Under the pieces are notes generated by a model. It had not been told where the DNA came from, ran no database searches, and worked only from the letters and a program-made list of their open reading frames with translations. A DNA stretch of 35,716 nt from Lachnospiraceae bacterium (GTDB lineage Bacteria > Bacillota > Clostridia > Lachnospirales > Lachnospiraceae): positions 1 through 35,716 of the forward strand of contig JAFXTJ010000038.1 in assembly GCA_017535945.1 (NCBI GenBank), given 5' to 3'. Each line of letters starts with the position of its first letter. The first letter of the stretch is position 1. A program made the position numbers and the translations under genes. Positions 14,427-23,110 of the stretch are shown piece by piece.

Positions 14427-14879
14427 ATGGCAGGCAGTTTTCTGGGGACCGGCATGAAATTCCCGCCGCAGGTGGATCCGGCTACCGGACGGATCATGAC
14501 CGTATCCGATGCGCAGAGTGTCAAGGAGAGCATCTATCTGATCCTGATGACACAGCAGTCGGAGCGGTTCCTTCATCCGGAATTCGGGAGCGATCTGATG
14601 AACTACACCTTTCTGGATATGAACCGCACCGCGCTGTCCATGATGGCCAGGACCCTCTCGGACCGTCTGCTCGCCCAGGAGCCGCGGATCGGGGAGGTCA
14701 GCGTGAGGACCGAGCAGCAGGAGAACAAAGGAATCCTGTTAGTCTCCATCGATTATACGATCCGACAGACCAACACCAGAGAAAACCTCGTCTTTCCGTT
14801 CTATCTGAATGCGGCGGAGGAACCCGAGGAGGAAGAGCCGGAGTATTATGAGCCAGAGATCATTGAAGTACAAAATTGA
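14427..14879 (+). CDS. Baseplate wedge protein, GPW/gp25 family
   Basis: A 150-aa protein with an AAGGAGG site. It has MKFPPQVDPATGRI, VKESIYLILMTQQSERFLHP and FGSDLMNYTF. The family's EPR motif occurs in LLAQEPRIGEVSV, followed by ILLVSIDYTIRQTN. gp25 proteins join sheath to baseplate and are needed to start sheath polymerisation. The C terminus carries an unusual acidic tail of about 20 residues (EEPEEEEPEYYEPEI) beyond the family domain. That tail is encoded partly in the 32-bp overlap with the next gene. Confidence 0.93.
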   Translation: MAGSFLGTGMKFPPQVDPATGRIMTVSDAQSVKESIYLILMTQQSERFLHPEFGSDLMNYTFLDMNRTALSMMARTLSDRLLAQEPRIGEVSVRTEQQENKGILLVSIDYTIRQTNTRENLVFPFYLNAAEEPEEEEPEYYEPEIIEVQN

Positions 14880-17800
14880 CGAGCGCACCGCCAGGGATAT
14901 CGAGAAGAGGCTGAAGGAACTCGCCTCCTCCTACACGCCGGAGTGGCATTTCCTGACGAAGAATCCGGATATCGGGTCCACGATCGGCAGGATCTACGCC
15001 TCGCAGATCCAGGAGAATATCCGTGCGGTGAACAATGTGCTGGACATCTACCACGCGGAGTTCGTGAATCTCCTCGACCTGACGCTCAAGAGCGCGGTCC
15101 CCGCGGGGAGCGTGGTCTGCTTCTACCCGGTGGATTCCGTTTCTTCCGGCACACTCGTGCCCAAGGGAACCCGGATCATCGCCGGGGAGACGAATGAGGA
15201 GGGCATGCCCGATCAGTCTCTGGTCTTTGAGACGGACCGCAATATCTATGTCACCACGGCGAAGATCACGGATGCCTTTCTCACGGACCGGGAATCGGAT
15301 GTCATCGCCCCGGTCCTGGGGAATTTCGTGCCGACGCCGCTCTTTGATCCCGATACGGATATCGCGGAGAGCGGAGAGACGGAGGACGAGATCGGCGAGA
15401 TCACCTCTTCCGAAGAGGAGACGCTGCAGAGCATCCAGCCCTTTATCCTGTTCGGCGAGCGGGAGAGTATCGGCAGACATGCTCTGTTATTGTACCATCC
15501 GGCGGTTTTTAACACACAGGAGGACTCCGTCTACATCCGTTTTGTTGAGGGGGAGCAGATCCTCCGGGGGATCGCGTCCGGGTATTACCGCTTCTGTTAT
15601 CTGACGAAGAAGGGACCGGTCCCTTATGACGATTACCGCATCTGCGAGGACGGAGCCACCGTCCGGCTGATCCGTCATGACAAGGCATTGAAGACCAGAC
15701 CCGGAGAGAATGACGAGCGCATGGATCTCGTGGTCCTGGAGGCCACCGGTCCCGTGACGGAGACGGCCACCGTAAGGGATGTGAAGATCTCCTGTGCCGG
15801 GGATCCGCATCCGCCTGTCTATGTGGGGGACGGCAGCAGTGATTTCCCCGCGGAGGAATTCGCGCCCTTTACCGATACGCTCTCCAATTTTGCGGAGTGC
15901 TATATCGGCGCGCAGGGGGATTTCGACAAGGCCGGCTGCCGCGTCACGCTGGATTTCCACCTCACTGTGCGGGAACATCCCATGGAGGTCCCCAAGGAAC
16001 AGGCGGAGAGCGAGTTAAAGATCATCAAGAGAAAGGCCAAGGCGGTACGGGAGGAAGCGGTATCCGAGGCGTACGCGGACGAGATCTCGCTTGAGTATTT
16101 CAACGGGATCGGCTGGCGGCGTCTCAAGTGCGAGACGCAGATCGACCGGCTCTTTGCCGCCGAGAAGGCGGGACAGTACGAGATCTCCTTTATCTGCCCC
16201 GACGACTGGGGAGAGACGGAGAGCGGCTCCTATCAGGGACGGGTCTTGAGGCTGCGCCTCATGCGGTCGGACAACTGTTATCTGCGTCCCGCGATCCATC
16301 ACTATCCGGTGATCACGGGCCTCACAATCTCCTACAGCTACAGGCAGCGCGAGGTGCGCCCCTATTGCATGAAGATGCTCACGGGCACGCGGCTGGTCGA
16401 TATCACGGCGAAGAGCCGTCAGGACGATATCTATCCCGTGTTCACGCCCTTTGAGTATACGGACGACGCGCTGTATCTCGGCTTTGACACGATGCCGGAC
16501 AGCGGGCCGCTGGGGATCCTCTTCCGTCTGGGCGTCAAGACCGGACAGACGGGCGTGCGGTGCCGCTTTGAGTACAGCACGCGCAGGGGATTCAAGCAGT
16601 TTAAGGTCGCGGACGGAACGGAGGGCTTCACCCGGTCCGGGATCCTGCTCTTCATGCCGCCGTCGGATTTCCATGCCACGACACTCGAGGACAGACGCAG
16701 ATACTGGCTCAGGATCGTCAGGGACAAGGCCCAGCATCCCGATGAGCGGGAGATCTTCCTGCCGCATGTGGAGGATATCCGCCTCAATGCCATGTCCGTC
16801 ACCAATGCCGTGTCGGGGGATGAGGAGGAATTCTACATCGATGAAGTGGAACCGAACATGCATTTCTTCCTCGGAGCCACCAACATCCTCGATGCCGATG
16901 TATGGGTCAACGAGCGGGCCGATCTCTCCGGCGAGGAGATGCGCACACTCTTAAAGGAGCACCCGGAGGATGTCCGTGCGGAGTACGATCTCATCGGAAA
17001 CATCTCCTCCCTCTTTGTGCGCTGGCAGGAGACGGAGCAGTTTGACAATCTGAGGGACGGGAAGGACGAGACGCTCTCCTGGAAGGATCTGCGCTGCTAC
17101 CGGATCGACCGGCTGACCGGGGAGATCCTCTTCGGCGACGGGATCCATACGAAGATCCCGCGGGTCACGGACGATGTGGCTTTCCGCGTGCGGCTCAGGA
17201 CCTGCGCGGGGGAGGCCGGCAATGTTCCGGTCGAGAGTATCTCCACGCTGCAGGAGGATTTCATCTTCATCGACGGCGTCGTCAATCCGATCCGTGCCTA
17301 CGGCGGCAGCAACATGGAGAGTGTGCAGCAGGCGCTCCTTCGCGGGGCGGACCGCATCCATTCCAGATCGCGCCTTGTGAGCATGCCGGATTACCTCAGG
17401 ACCATCAAGCGTTTCTCCGGTGTGATCGATAAGGTGGCGGGGATCACCGGACGGACGATCGACGGCCAGGAGAATCCCGCGGAGCTCTCCTTTGTCCTGC
17501 TCATGAAGGACTATGCCGACGGGGCCTTTTCCTTCCACCGGATCGAGGCGAAGCTCATGAACTATCTGCTGAGCGCCTGCGAACTCACCGTGGCGCCCCA
17601 CCGCCTGCACATCGTGGAGCCGATCTTTGTCTCGGTCTCCGTGAGCGTGTGGACGGAGGTCATGAACATCGACGATTCCTTTGAGGTGCAGAATCAGATC
17701 AGGGATCTGCTGAACAGATATCTGGATCCGGTGACCGGCGGTACGGACGGCAGCGGCTGGGAGATCGGCGTGATGCCCAAGAGCTCCCAGATCCGCATGC

Positions 17801-17988
17801 GCATCTCCGTCCTCAAGAACCAGGCCATGATCCGCAAGACCTCCATCACGGCCAGTTACACCGACTGGGACGGCGAGCATGAGACGGATTTCTCCCTGCT
17901 GAAGATCAATCCGTTCATGGTCTGCATCCCGGGCGAACACCAGGTCCATATCCTGTACGACAGGAGCGAGAAGCATGCTGAGAATTGA
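14848..17988 (+). CDS. Large baseplate J/gp6-like wedge protein
   Basis: About 1046 aa from ATG 14848 (MSQRSLKYKIDERTARDIEK); the frame extends upstream but only inside the gp25 gene. The N terminus has YTPEWHFLTKNPDIGSTIGR, typical of CIS/phage 'putative baseplate assembly proteins' (Afp11 class). A beta-rich middle follows, with LPKGTRII-like VPKGTRIIAGE. The C-terminal baseplate-J core includes GEILFGDGIHTKIPR, RTCAGEAGNVPV, NPIRAYGGSNMESVQQA and SMPDYLRTIKRF. gp6-like proteins form the ring that connects the hub to the contracting periphery. It overlaps the next gene by 14 bp. Confidence 0.88.
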   Translation: MSQRSLKYKIDERTARDIEKRLKELASSYTPEWHFLTKNPDIGSTIGRIYASQIQENIRAVNNVLDIYHAEFVNLLDLTLKSAVPAGSVVCFYPVDSVSSGTLVPKGTRIIAGETNEEGMPDQSLVFETDRNIYVTTAKITDAFLTDRESDVIAPVLGNFVPTPLFDPDTDIAESGETEDEIGEITSSEEETLQSIQPFILFGERESIGRHALLLYHPAVFNTQEDSVYIRFVEGEQILRGIASGYYRFCYLTKKGPVPYDDYRICEDGATVRLIRHDKALKTRPGENDERMDLVVLEATGPVTETATVRDVKISCAGDPHPPVYVGDGSSDFPAEEFAPFTDTLSNFAECYIGAQGDFDKAGCRVTLDFHLTVREHPMEVPKEQAESELKIIKRKAKAVREEAVSEAYADEISLEYFNGIGWRRLKCETQIDRLFAAEKAGQYEISFICPDDWGETESGSYQGRVLRLRLMRSDNCYLRPAIHHYPVITGLTISYSYRQREVRPYCMKMLTGTRLVDITAKSRQDDIYPVFTPFEYTDDALYLGFDTMPDSGPLGILFRLGVKTGQTGVRCRFEYSTRRGFKQFKVADGTEGFTRSGILLFMPPSDFHATTLEDRRRYWLRIVRDKAQHPDEREIFLPHVEDIRLNAMSVTNAVSGDEEEFYIDEVEPNMHFFLGATNILDADVWVNERADLSGEEMRTLLKEHPEDVRAEYDLIGNISSLFVRWQETEQFDNLRDGKDETLSWKDLRCYRIDRLTGEILFGDGIHTKIPRVTDDVAFRVRLRTCAGEAGNVPVESISTLQEDFIFIDGVVNPIRAYGGSNMESVQQALLRGADRIHSRSRLVSMPDYLRTIKRFSGVIDKVAGITGRTIDGQENPAELSFVLLMKDYADGAFSFHRIEAKLMNYLLSACELTVAPHRLHIVEPIFVSVSVSVWTEVMNIDDSFEVQNQIRDLLNRYLDPVTGGTDGSGWEIGVMPKSSQIRMRISVLKNQAMIRKTSITASYTDWDGEHETDFSLLKINPFMVCIPGEHQVHILYDRSEKHAEN

Positions 17989-20089
17989 AGAGATCCGTCC
18001 CAAGAGCTATGAAGAGAGGATGACGGAGGCGATCGCGCAGATCCCTCTGTATTCCGATGAGTGGACCAATTTCAACGTGTCGGATCCGGGTATCACGATC
18101 CTGGAGAACCTGACGGCGTTTACGGCGCTGCAGGCGGATTCGCTCTCGGACATCCCGTTCGACGCGAAACGCAGGCTCTTTGCCCTCGCGGGCTTTCGGC
18201 CGGCCAAGGGCCGCCCTGCCCGTGTGCTGATCAAGGCCGGCGGCTCCACTGCGGACCGGATGCTTCCGGCAAACAGCAGGTTCTATCTGGGCGGCATGGT
18301 GTTTGAAGCGAACCGGCCCGTCCAGTTGGGCGGCCATCTCATCGGGGTCTTCAGCTGCATCGACGGGCAGTTCAAGGATCTCAGCTTCCTCACAGAGCGG
18401 GATATTCCCGTGGCTGCGGAGGTTTTCGGACCGGAGCCCAAGGAAGGGGATGCCCTGTATTTCGTCACCAATATCCTGCCGGAGGACATGAAGGAACTGA
18501 TCTGCTTCATCACCATGACGGAGGGGATCGTCCGCAATCCGCTCGAGGACCGCGCGGAGAATGTGTTCGCCGGTCTGCGGTGGGAATGCTTTACGGAGGC
18601 GGGCTTCGTCGAGATCAAGGCCCGGGATTTCACCGGGTGTTTCCTGACGGACGGAGAGATCCGGCTGCGCATGCCGGATCAGAAGCCGGTCGTCTGCGAG
18701 GAAGCGCCGACCAAGGGCTACTGTATCCGCGCCGTGCTGACGCATGCGGCTTATGATGTCCCGCCGCGCGTGTCCGCGATCGAGAGCTTCCTCTTCGAGG
18801 TGTGGCAGAAGGATACTCTGGCGGGAAATGTCACCTTTGGCAGGACGGAGCGCATGCAGGTCTGCCATCCGCTCGCCGGATACGAGCACATCCTGGTGTT
18901 CGCCAAGGAGGAGAAAGGTTCCTCCTACCGCCGTTACGAGCTCTCCTACACCGGCGACGAGCCGGGGCGGATCTGCAAATACACGCCCGGGGAACGGGAT
19001 CAGAACGGCCGCCAGAAGAACTTCACCATCGCCTTCGGCGGGAACGGAAGCGCGTATCGCCCCGCGGAGAAGGTCAAGGATCCGGTCCGCGTGATCCTCT
19101 ACAATGATGATATCATGCGGCAGTATTCCATCGGCACGGTGCTCGGCTATGACGATCAGGAGATGGACCTGCCGGTGAAGTACATCGTGCAGGATTCCTT
19201 CTGCCTCATCGCCCGCAGGCGGGACGCGGAGGGTGCCTTCCTCTATGATTTCGTGCGGCCGGAGAAGCAGGGGGAAAACACCCTGTATTATCATCTGCTC
19301 GAAAATGACGGCAAGATCATCATCGCGGACGCCGGCGCCTATATTGGCGCGGACCTCTTCGTCGGCACCGTCGCCGTGACGGAGGGGGAGAAGGGCAATG
19401 TGCGTGCCATGAGCCGGTTCACCTGCGAGCAGAATGTACCCGGTGTGAAATGGTTTAATCCCGGCGCGGGGACCGGCGGTGCCTACCGGGAGACACTCGC
19501 CCAGCTGGGGGCGCGTTTCCGCAGGGATATCGACACGCCCTATACGGCCGTGACGGCGGCGGATTATGAGCGGATCGTCATGGAGACGCCGGGCCTGTGT
19601 ATCAGAAAGGCCCACGCGGTGATCGATGAGGTCGAAAACCTCGTCCGGATCGCCGTGCTGCCCGGCACGGGAGAGGACTATCCGGCACTGTCAAATATCT
19701 ATCAGGACGTGATCAGGGAACATCTGGAGGACAGGAGGCTCCTCACGACGAGGATCGAGATCCTGCCGCCGCAGTACGTGCCGATCCATGTGCGCGGAAC
19801 GGTCTATGTGAAGCGGCATTACAACGATCCCCGGAGCGAGATCGAGCAGACCATCCGGGACGAGCTGGACGATGTCCGTTCCGACAGGCATTTCGGTGAA
19901 GTACTGGAATTCAACCGGCTCTTCCGGACGATCGAGGCGCTCCCCTGCGTCTCCTTCCTGTACGAGCTCACGGTGCTGCCCGAGGACCGGCAGCTGGCGC
20001 GGGTGGAGGATTCGGACATCTATCCGAGAGCGGACACCCTGTGCATGGCCGGGGAAATTCTTTTGGAAATTGTCACGGACGAACAATAG
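17975..20089 (+). CDS. Second baseplate J/gp6-like protein
   Basis: A 704-aa protein. The N terminus (PKSYEERMTEAIAQIPLYSD, FNVSDPGITILENLTAFTAL) resembles the start of large CIS baseplate proteins. The C-terminal half has the J-type pattern: WFNPGAGTGGAYRETLAQLG, TPYTAVTAADYERIVMETPG, VRIAVLPGTGEDYPAL and VPIHVRGTVYVKRHYN. It ends FNRLFRTIEALPCVSFLYEL. The two gp6-like genes probably form the heteromeric wedge ring. The start at 17975 overlaps the upstream stop, indicating coupling. Confidence 0.85.
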   Translation: MLRIEEIRPKSYEERMTEAIAQIPLYSDEWTNFNVSDPGITILENLTAFTALQADSLSDIPFDAKRRLFALAGFRPAKGRPARVLIKAGGSTADRMLPANSRFYLGGMVFEANRPVQLGGHLIGVFSCIDGQFKDLSFLTERDIPVAAEVFGPEPKEGDALYFVTNILPEDMKELICFITMTEGIVRNPLEDRAENVFAGLRWECFTEAGFVEIKARDFTGCFLTDGEIRLRMPDQKPVVCEEAPTKGYCIRAVLTHAAYDVPPRVSAIESFLFEVWQKDTLAGNVTFGRTERMQVCHPLAGYEHILVFAKEEKGSSYRRYELSYTGDEPGRICKYTPGERDQNGRQKNFTIAFGGNGSAYRPAEKVKDPVRVILYNDDIMRQYSIGTVLGYDDQEMDLPVKYIVQDSFCLIARRRDAEGAFLYDFVRPEKQGENTLYYHLLENDGKIIIADAGAYIGADLFVGTVAVTEGEKGNVRAMSRFTCEQNVPGVKWFNPGAGTGGAYRETLAQLGARFRRDIDTPYTAVTAADYERIVMETPGLCIRKAHAVIDEVENLVRIAVLPGTGEDYPALSNIYQDVIREHLEDRRLLTTRIEILPPQYVPIHVRGTVYVKRHYNDPRSEIEQTIRDELDDVRSDRHFGEVLEFNRLFRTIEALPCVSFLYELTVLPEDRQLARVEDSDIYPRADTLCMAGEILLEIVTDEQ

Positions 20090-20101
20090 GAGTAAAATAG
20101 A

Positions 20102-21220
20102 ATGGCTGACAAGGTTTACCGGATCGGGAAAAATCGTCTGGAACACGCCTGCATGGAGGGCATGAGCCTGACCGCGGGCGGAGAACTCGTCCTCGTCACG
20201 CACGACGAGGAGGGGAACCCGCTCCATGCGCATACGGTATTCCTGAAACTCATCGATTCCGGGACGGAGGACAGCGAGTGGGGCCGGCTCGTGTGCAGAC
20301 AGAAGCACGAGCATGATACCGCCGTGTATATTTATGCACTGGCGGTAAACGACGGAGACCTGTATAATACATTGGATGAGAGACGCCTGGAGGATGTCCT
20401 GGCGGATCCGGCATGCGCCAGAGAGACCAAGATCCGTTTCCTCAAGGACAGGGGGGCGGTCCGCAGCATCAATCACGAAGACACGCTGCTGTATTCCCAG
20501 CGGGGACGGTATCTGATCCTGGCGATCGATGTGATCGGAGAGGGCGAGGTCACGCTCTCGGGGATCAAACTGTACGCGCAGGGGGACAATTTCATGCAGA
20601 CCTTTCCCGAGATCTACCGGGAGAGGGACGCGTTCTTCCACCGGTTCATGTCCATCTACTCCTCGGTCTACAATGACCTGCAGGAGGAGATCGACGACCT
20701 GCCGAAACTGCTGGATGTGGACACCTGTCCCGCAGGGCTCCTGCCGTTATATGCCTCCTGGCTGGGGATCGACTTATCCGGCGGCTTCCTGCCCGAGCAG
20801 GTCTGCCGGGATCTCGTGCGGGAGGGATATGAACTGTCCAAGCGCAAGGGGACGCGCTATGCGCTGGCCCGGATCATCGAGATCGTGCTGGGGGGCGAAG
20901 CGACCGTCCTCGAGCACAACACGATGCGTGGATATCTGCTCTCGGACAAGGCGCAGATCCCGGCCAATCTCAAAGAGGGCGGCGTGTACGATGTGACGAT
21001 CCTGGTGAACAAGCCGATCAGCGAGACGCTGCGGCATCAGCTGATGTTCCTGCTGGATCAGTTCAAGCCGGTCCGTGCCAAACTGCATCTGGTGCAGCTC
21101 GACAGGAACGCGGTGGCGGACGGCAATTCTTATCTGGATATGAATGCGGCGATCCCGCGCGCGGCAGCGCCCACGCTGGATTCCGAAACATCCATGAGCA
21201 GCGCTCTGACGCTGGAATAG
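20102..21220 (+). CDS. P2 tail protein I-like baseplate protein
   Basis: A 372-aa protein with an AGGAG site. Residues about 155-270 match the P2 gpI/Tail_P2_I pattern: FPEIYRERDAFFHRFMSIYS, LPKLLDVDTCPAGLLPLYASW, LGIDLSGGFLPEQVCRDLV and YELSKRKGTRYALARIIEIV. The last ~110 residues contain VYDVTILVNKPISETLRHQL and VRAKLHLVQL, also typical. Residues 1-150 are a beta-rich N-terminal domain I do not recognise. In P2-like tails this protein sits at the wedge periphery and anchors fibres. Here it is the last structural gene of the block, and no fibre gene follows it. The C-terminal ~40 residues are low-complexity. Confidence 0.85.
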   Translation: MADKVYRIGKNRLEHACMEGMSLTAGGELVLVTHDEEGNPLHAHTVFLKLIDSGTEDSEWGRLVCRQKHEHDTAVYIYALAVNDGDLYNTLDERRLEDVLADPACARETKIRFLKDRGAVRSINHEDTLLYSQRGRYLILAIDVIGEGEVTLSGIKLYAQGDNFMQTFPEIYRERDAFFHRFMSIYSSVYNDLQEEIDDLPKLLDVDTCPAGLLPLYASWLGIDLSGGFLPEQVCRDLVREGYELSKRKGTRYALARIIEIVLGGEATVLEHNTMRGYLLSDKAQIPANLKEGGVYDVTILVNKPISETLRHQLMFLLDQFKPVRAKLHLVQLDRNAVADGNSYLDMNAAIPRAAAPTLDSETSMSSALTLE

Positions 21221-21242
21221 AAGAAGAGAGGAGAAAGGTTGC

Positions 21243-21542
21243 ATGACGATTACGGAGACGCGTGAAGATGACGTGATCCGGCTCAGCGTGGAAGGACGGG
21301 TGGATACCAATACCAGTCCGGAGCTCCAGAACAGGATCCTGATGGCCTTCCAGAAGACCAACAATCTGGTGATGGATTTCGCTGAGCTGGATTATATCTC
21401 ATCCGCGGGCCTCAGAGCATTGCTGCTCGGTCACAAGACCGCCAATTCCAAGGGCGGCCGCATGAGCGTGGTCAATGCCAACGAGGATGTCATGGAGATC
21501 TTTGAGGACACGGGGTTTGCCGATATCTTTTTCATCGAATAA
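21243..21542 (+). CDS. STAS-domain protein (anti-sigma-factor-antagonist-like)
   Basis: A 99-aa single-domain protein, ATG 21243 after AGGAGAAAGG. It has VEGRVDTNTSPELQNRI, NLVMDFAELDYISSAGLRAL and GRMSVVNANEDVMEIFEDTG. The ISSAGL motif holds Ser53/Ser54 where SpoIIAA/RsbV proteins are phosphorylated. Members of this family switch partners between an anti-sigma or kinase protein and other targets. It lies 22 bp after the P2-I-like gene and 3 bp before the FtsE-like gene, and two genes before a membrane HATPase. A local phospho-switch is plausible. No sigma factor gene is seen nearby. Confidence 0.92.
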   Translation: MTITETREDDVIRLSVEGRVDTNTSPELQNRILMAFQKTNNLVMDFAELDYISSAGLRALLLGHKTANSKGGRMSVVNANEDVMEIFEDTGFADIFFIE

Positions 21543-21545
21543 GGC

Positions 21546-22211
21546 ATGATCCTGTTCTCGGAGGTCACAAAGCGATACGAAGCGGCCGGAGCACCTGTCC
21601 TCGATCATTTCACGGAGAAGATCGATGACGGGGAGTTTGCCGTATTTACCGGCAGGAGCGGGGTCGGCAAGACGACAGCCCTGCGCCTGATACTCAGGGA
21701 GATCGAGCCCACGGAGGGGACGGTCTTTGTGGACAGACAGGACATCGGCAGGATCCCGCGGCATCAGATCCCCCTCTACAGACGGCGGATCGGGGTGATC
21801 TTCCAGGATTTCCGGCTGATGCAGGAAGCAACGGTATATGACAACTTAAGCATCACGGGGCGGATCCTCGGGAAGAGCGCCAAAGAGACGGAGAGCAGGA
21901 TCATGCATGTCCTGTCCTTCCTCGGGATCGATCATTACCATAAGCGCTATCCGGCGGAGCTCTCCGGAGGCGAACAGCAAAAGGTCTGTCTGGCACGGGC
22001 GATCATGAACGATCCCAAGTTCCTCCTGGCAGACGAGCCGACGGGCAATCTGGATCCCGCGGCCAGCAGGGAGCTGCTGCGGCTTCTGGAACTCATCCAC
22101 AGACAGGGCAAGACGGTGATACTCGCAACACACGATATCAATCTACTAAATGAGGAGACGCTCTCCTGCCGGCAGATCGCGTTTCCGGAAACAGAGGGTC
22201 AGGAAGCATGA
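21546..22211 (+). CDS. FtsE-like ABC ATPase without an FtsX partner
   Basis: A 221-aa ABC ATPase. Walker A is GRSGVGKT (36-43), the Q-loop is Q87, the signature is LSGGEQ (139-144), Walker B is FLLADE (159-164) and the switch is H196. The RRRIGVIFQDFRLMQEATVYDN segment, allowing for small changes, is the FtsE/cell-division subgroup hallmark, and DEPTGNLDP also fits. All catalytic residues are present, so it should hydrolyse ATP. No FtsX-type four-helix permease is encoded in the window. The start at 21546 is close to the STAS stop with a poor ribosome site, suggesting coupling. It overlaps the next gene by ATGA. Candidate partners are the neighbouring membrane proteins. Confidence 0.9.
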   Translation: MILFSEVTKRYEAAGAPVLDHFTEKIDDGEFAVFTGRSGVGKTTALRLILREIEPTEGTVFVDRQDIGRIPRHQIPLYRRRIGVIFQDFRLMQEATVYDNLSITGRILGKSAKETESRIMHVLSFLGIDHYHKRYPAELSGGEQQKVCLARAIMNDPKFLLADEPTGNLDPAASRELLRLLELIHRQGKTVILATHDINLLNEETLSCRQIAFPETEGQEA

Positions 22212-23110
22212 AGGACAGGATCAAATTTGTAACCGGTGTGCTCGCATGTGCGGGATTTGCGGCGACCATCTGCTGCTTCATCATGGGAGCCCCGCGCACC
22301 ATCACGATCGTCATGCTGCTACTCCACAGCGTTTGCCTCATCGTACTGGCGTTTCTCTTCAGTGCGGACCGCAATGACTATACGGAGACTGACGAGCTGC
22401 AGCAGGAACTCTCCGCGCTGCGCGCCGAGGCGGATGCCGACAAGCAGACCATGCAGCGGGCGCTGGATGCCAGGGAGAAGGAACTCTCCGAGAAGGAAGA
22501 GCAGTTAAAGAGCCTCGAAGAGGATGTGAAGAGCAAGGGCGAGGAGATCGACCGGCTCGAAGCGGCCGTTAAGGTCGCCGAGGAAGAGGCGGACTTCGCC
22601 AAGACCGAGATCAACGATTTCCTGCCCAAGACCGATGAAGAGGTCAAACGGATCGATATCATCGCCGTGGCGAAGGGCACGATCGACGAGTTCTCGGCGG
22701 ACGCGGCCAAGGCCGGGATCAATATGCGGATCTCCTCCGCGGAGGATTCGCTCTTTGTGATGGCGCAGCCCTCCAGACTGCGTATCATGTTCCGCAATAT
22801 CATTGACAATTCCATCAAATACATGAACCGGTCCGGATCCCTCGTGGTCACCATCTCCACGATCGATGATGACATCTTCATCGTCCTCAAGGATACGGGA
22901 GAAGGTCTGGCGGAGGACGAGACCAAACATATCTTCGAGCTCAATTTCCAGGGCTCCAACAGGATCAGCGGCAACGGGCTGGGCCTCACACAGGCCAAGG
23001 CCATCGTGGAGTCCTACGGCGGCACGATCTACGGACAGTCCACACCCGGCAAGGGCATGGGGATCTACATCCAGCTGCCGACAAATAAACGGGAGAAGGA
23101 GACGTCATGA
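22208..23110 (+). CDS. Membrane HATPase_c protein lacking a phosphoacceptor histidine
   Basis: A 300-aa protein. Two membrane helices (about 7-26 and 31-51) form a hairpin, followed by a Glu/Lys coiled coil (about 60-135) and a complete GHKL ATPase domain. The N-box is NIIDNSIKY (N197, N201), G1 is DTGEGL (from D229) and G2 is GNGLGL (255-260). The only histidines are H40 in the membrane and H241 at the F-box, so there is no DHp phosphoacceptor. It therefore cannot be a normal autophosphorylating sensor kinase. It might act on the nearby STAS protein, like SpoIIAB/RsbW, or as an ATP-gated structural protein. It overlaps its neighbours by ATGA on both sides. Confidence 0.87.
   Translation: MKDRIKFVTGVLACAGFAATICCFIMGAPRTITIVMLLLHSVCLIVLAFLFSADRNDYTETDELQQELSALRAEADADKQTMQRALDAREKELSEKEEQLKSLEEDVKSKGEEIDRLEAAVKVAEEEADFAKTEINDFLPKTDEEVKRIDIIAVAKGTIDEFSADAAKAGINMRISSAEDSLFVMAQPSRLRIMFRNIIDNSIKYMNRSGSLVVTISTIDDDIFIVLKDTGEGLAEDETKHIFELNFQGSNRISGNGLGLTQAKAIVESYGGTIYGQSTPGKGMGIYIQLPTNKREKETS

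Noticed and set aside
17915-19615. 566-aa minus-strand frame opposite the second baseplate gene
   Set aside because: It is a shadow of the plus-strand gp6-like gene, with no independent evidence.
2219-21220. Prophage or R-type bacteriocin interpretation
   Set aside because: There are no capsid, terminase, integrase, holin or endolysin genes and no fibre. DUF4255, DUF4280, AAA+ and DUF4157 genes point to a CIS/eCIS.
2219-21220. Type VI secretion system interpretation
   Set aside because: No TssB/TssC two-part sheath, no ClpV and no TssJLM membrane complex; the single long sheath and gp6/P2-I-like proteins fit CIS.
22208-23110. Ordinary two-component sensor histidine kinase
   Set aside because: No histidine lies between the membrane helices and the ATPase domain, and no response regulator is encoded in the window.
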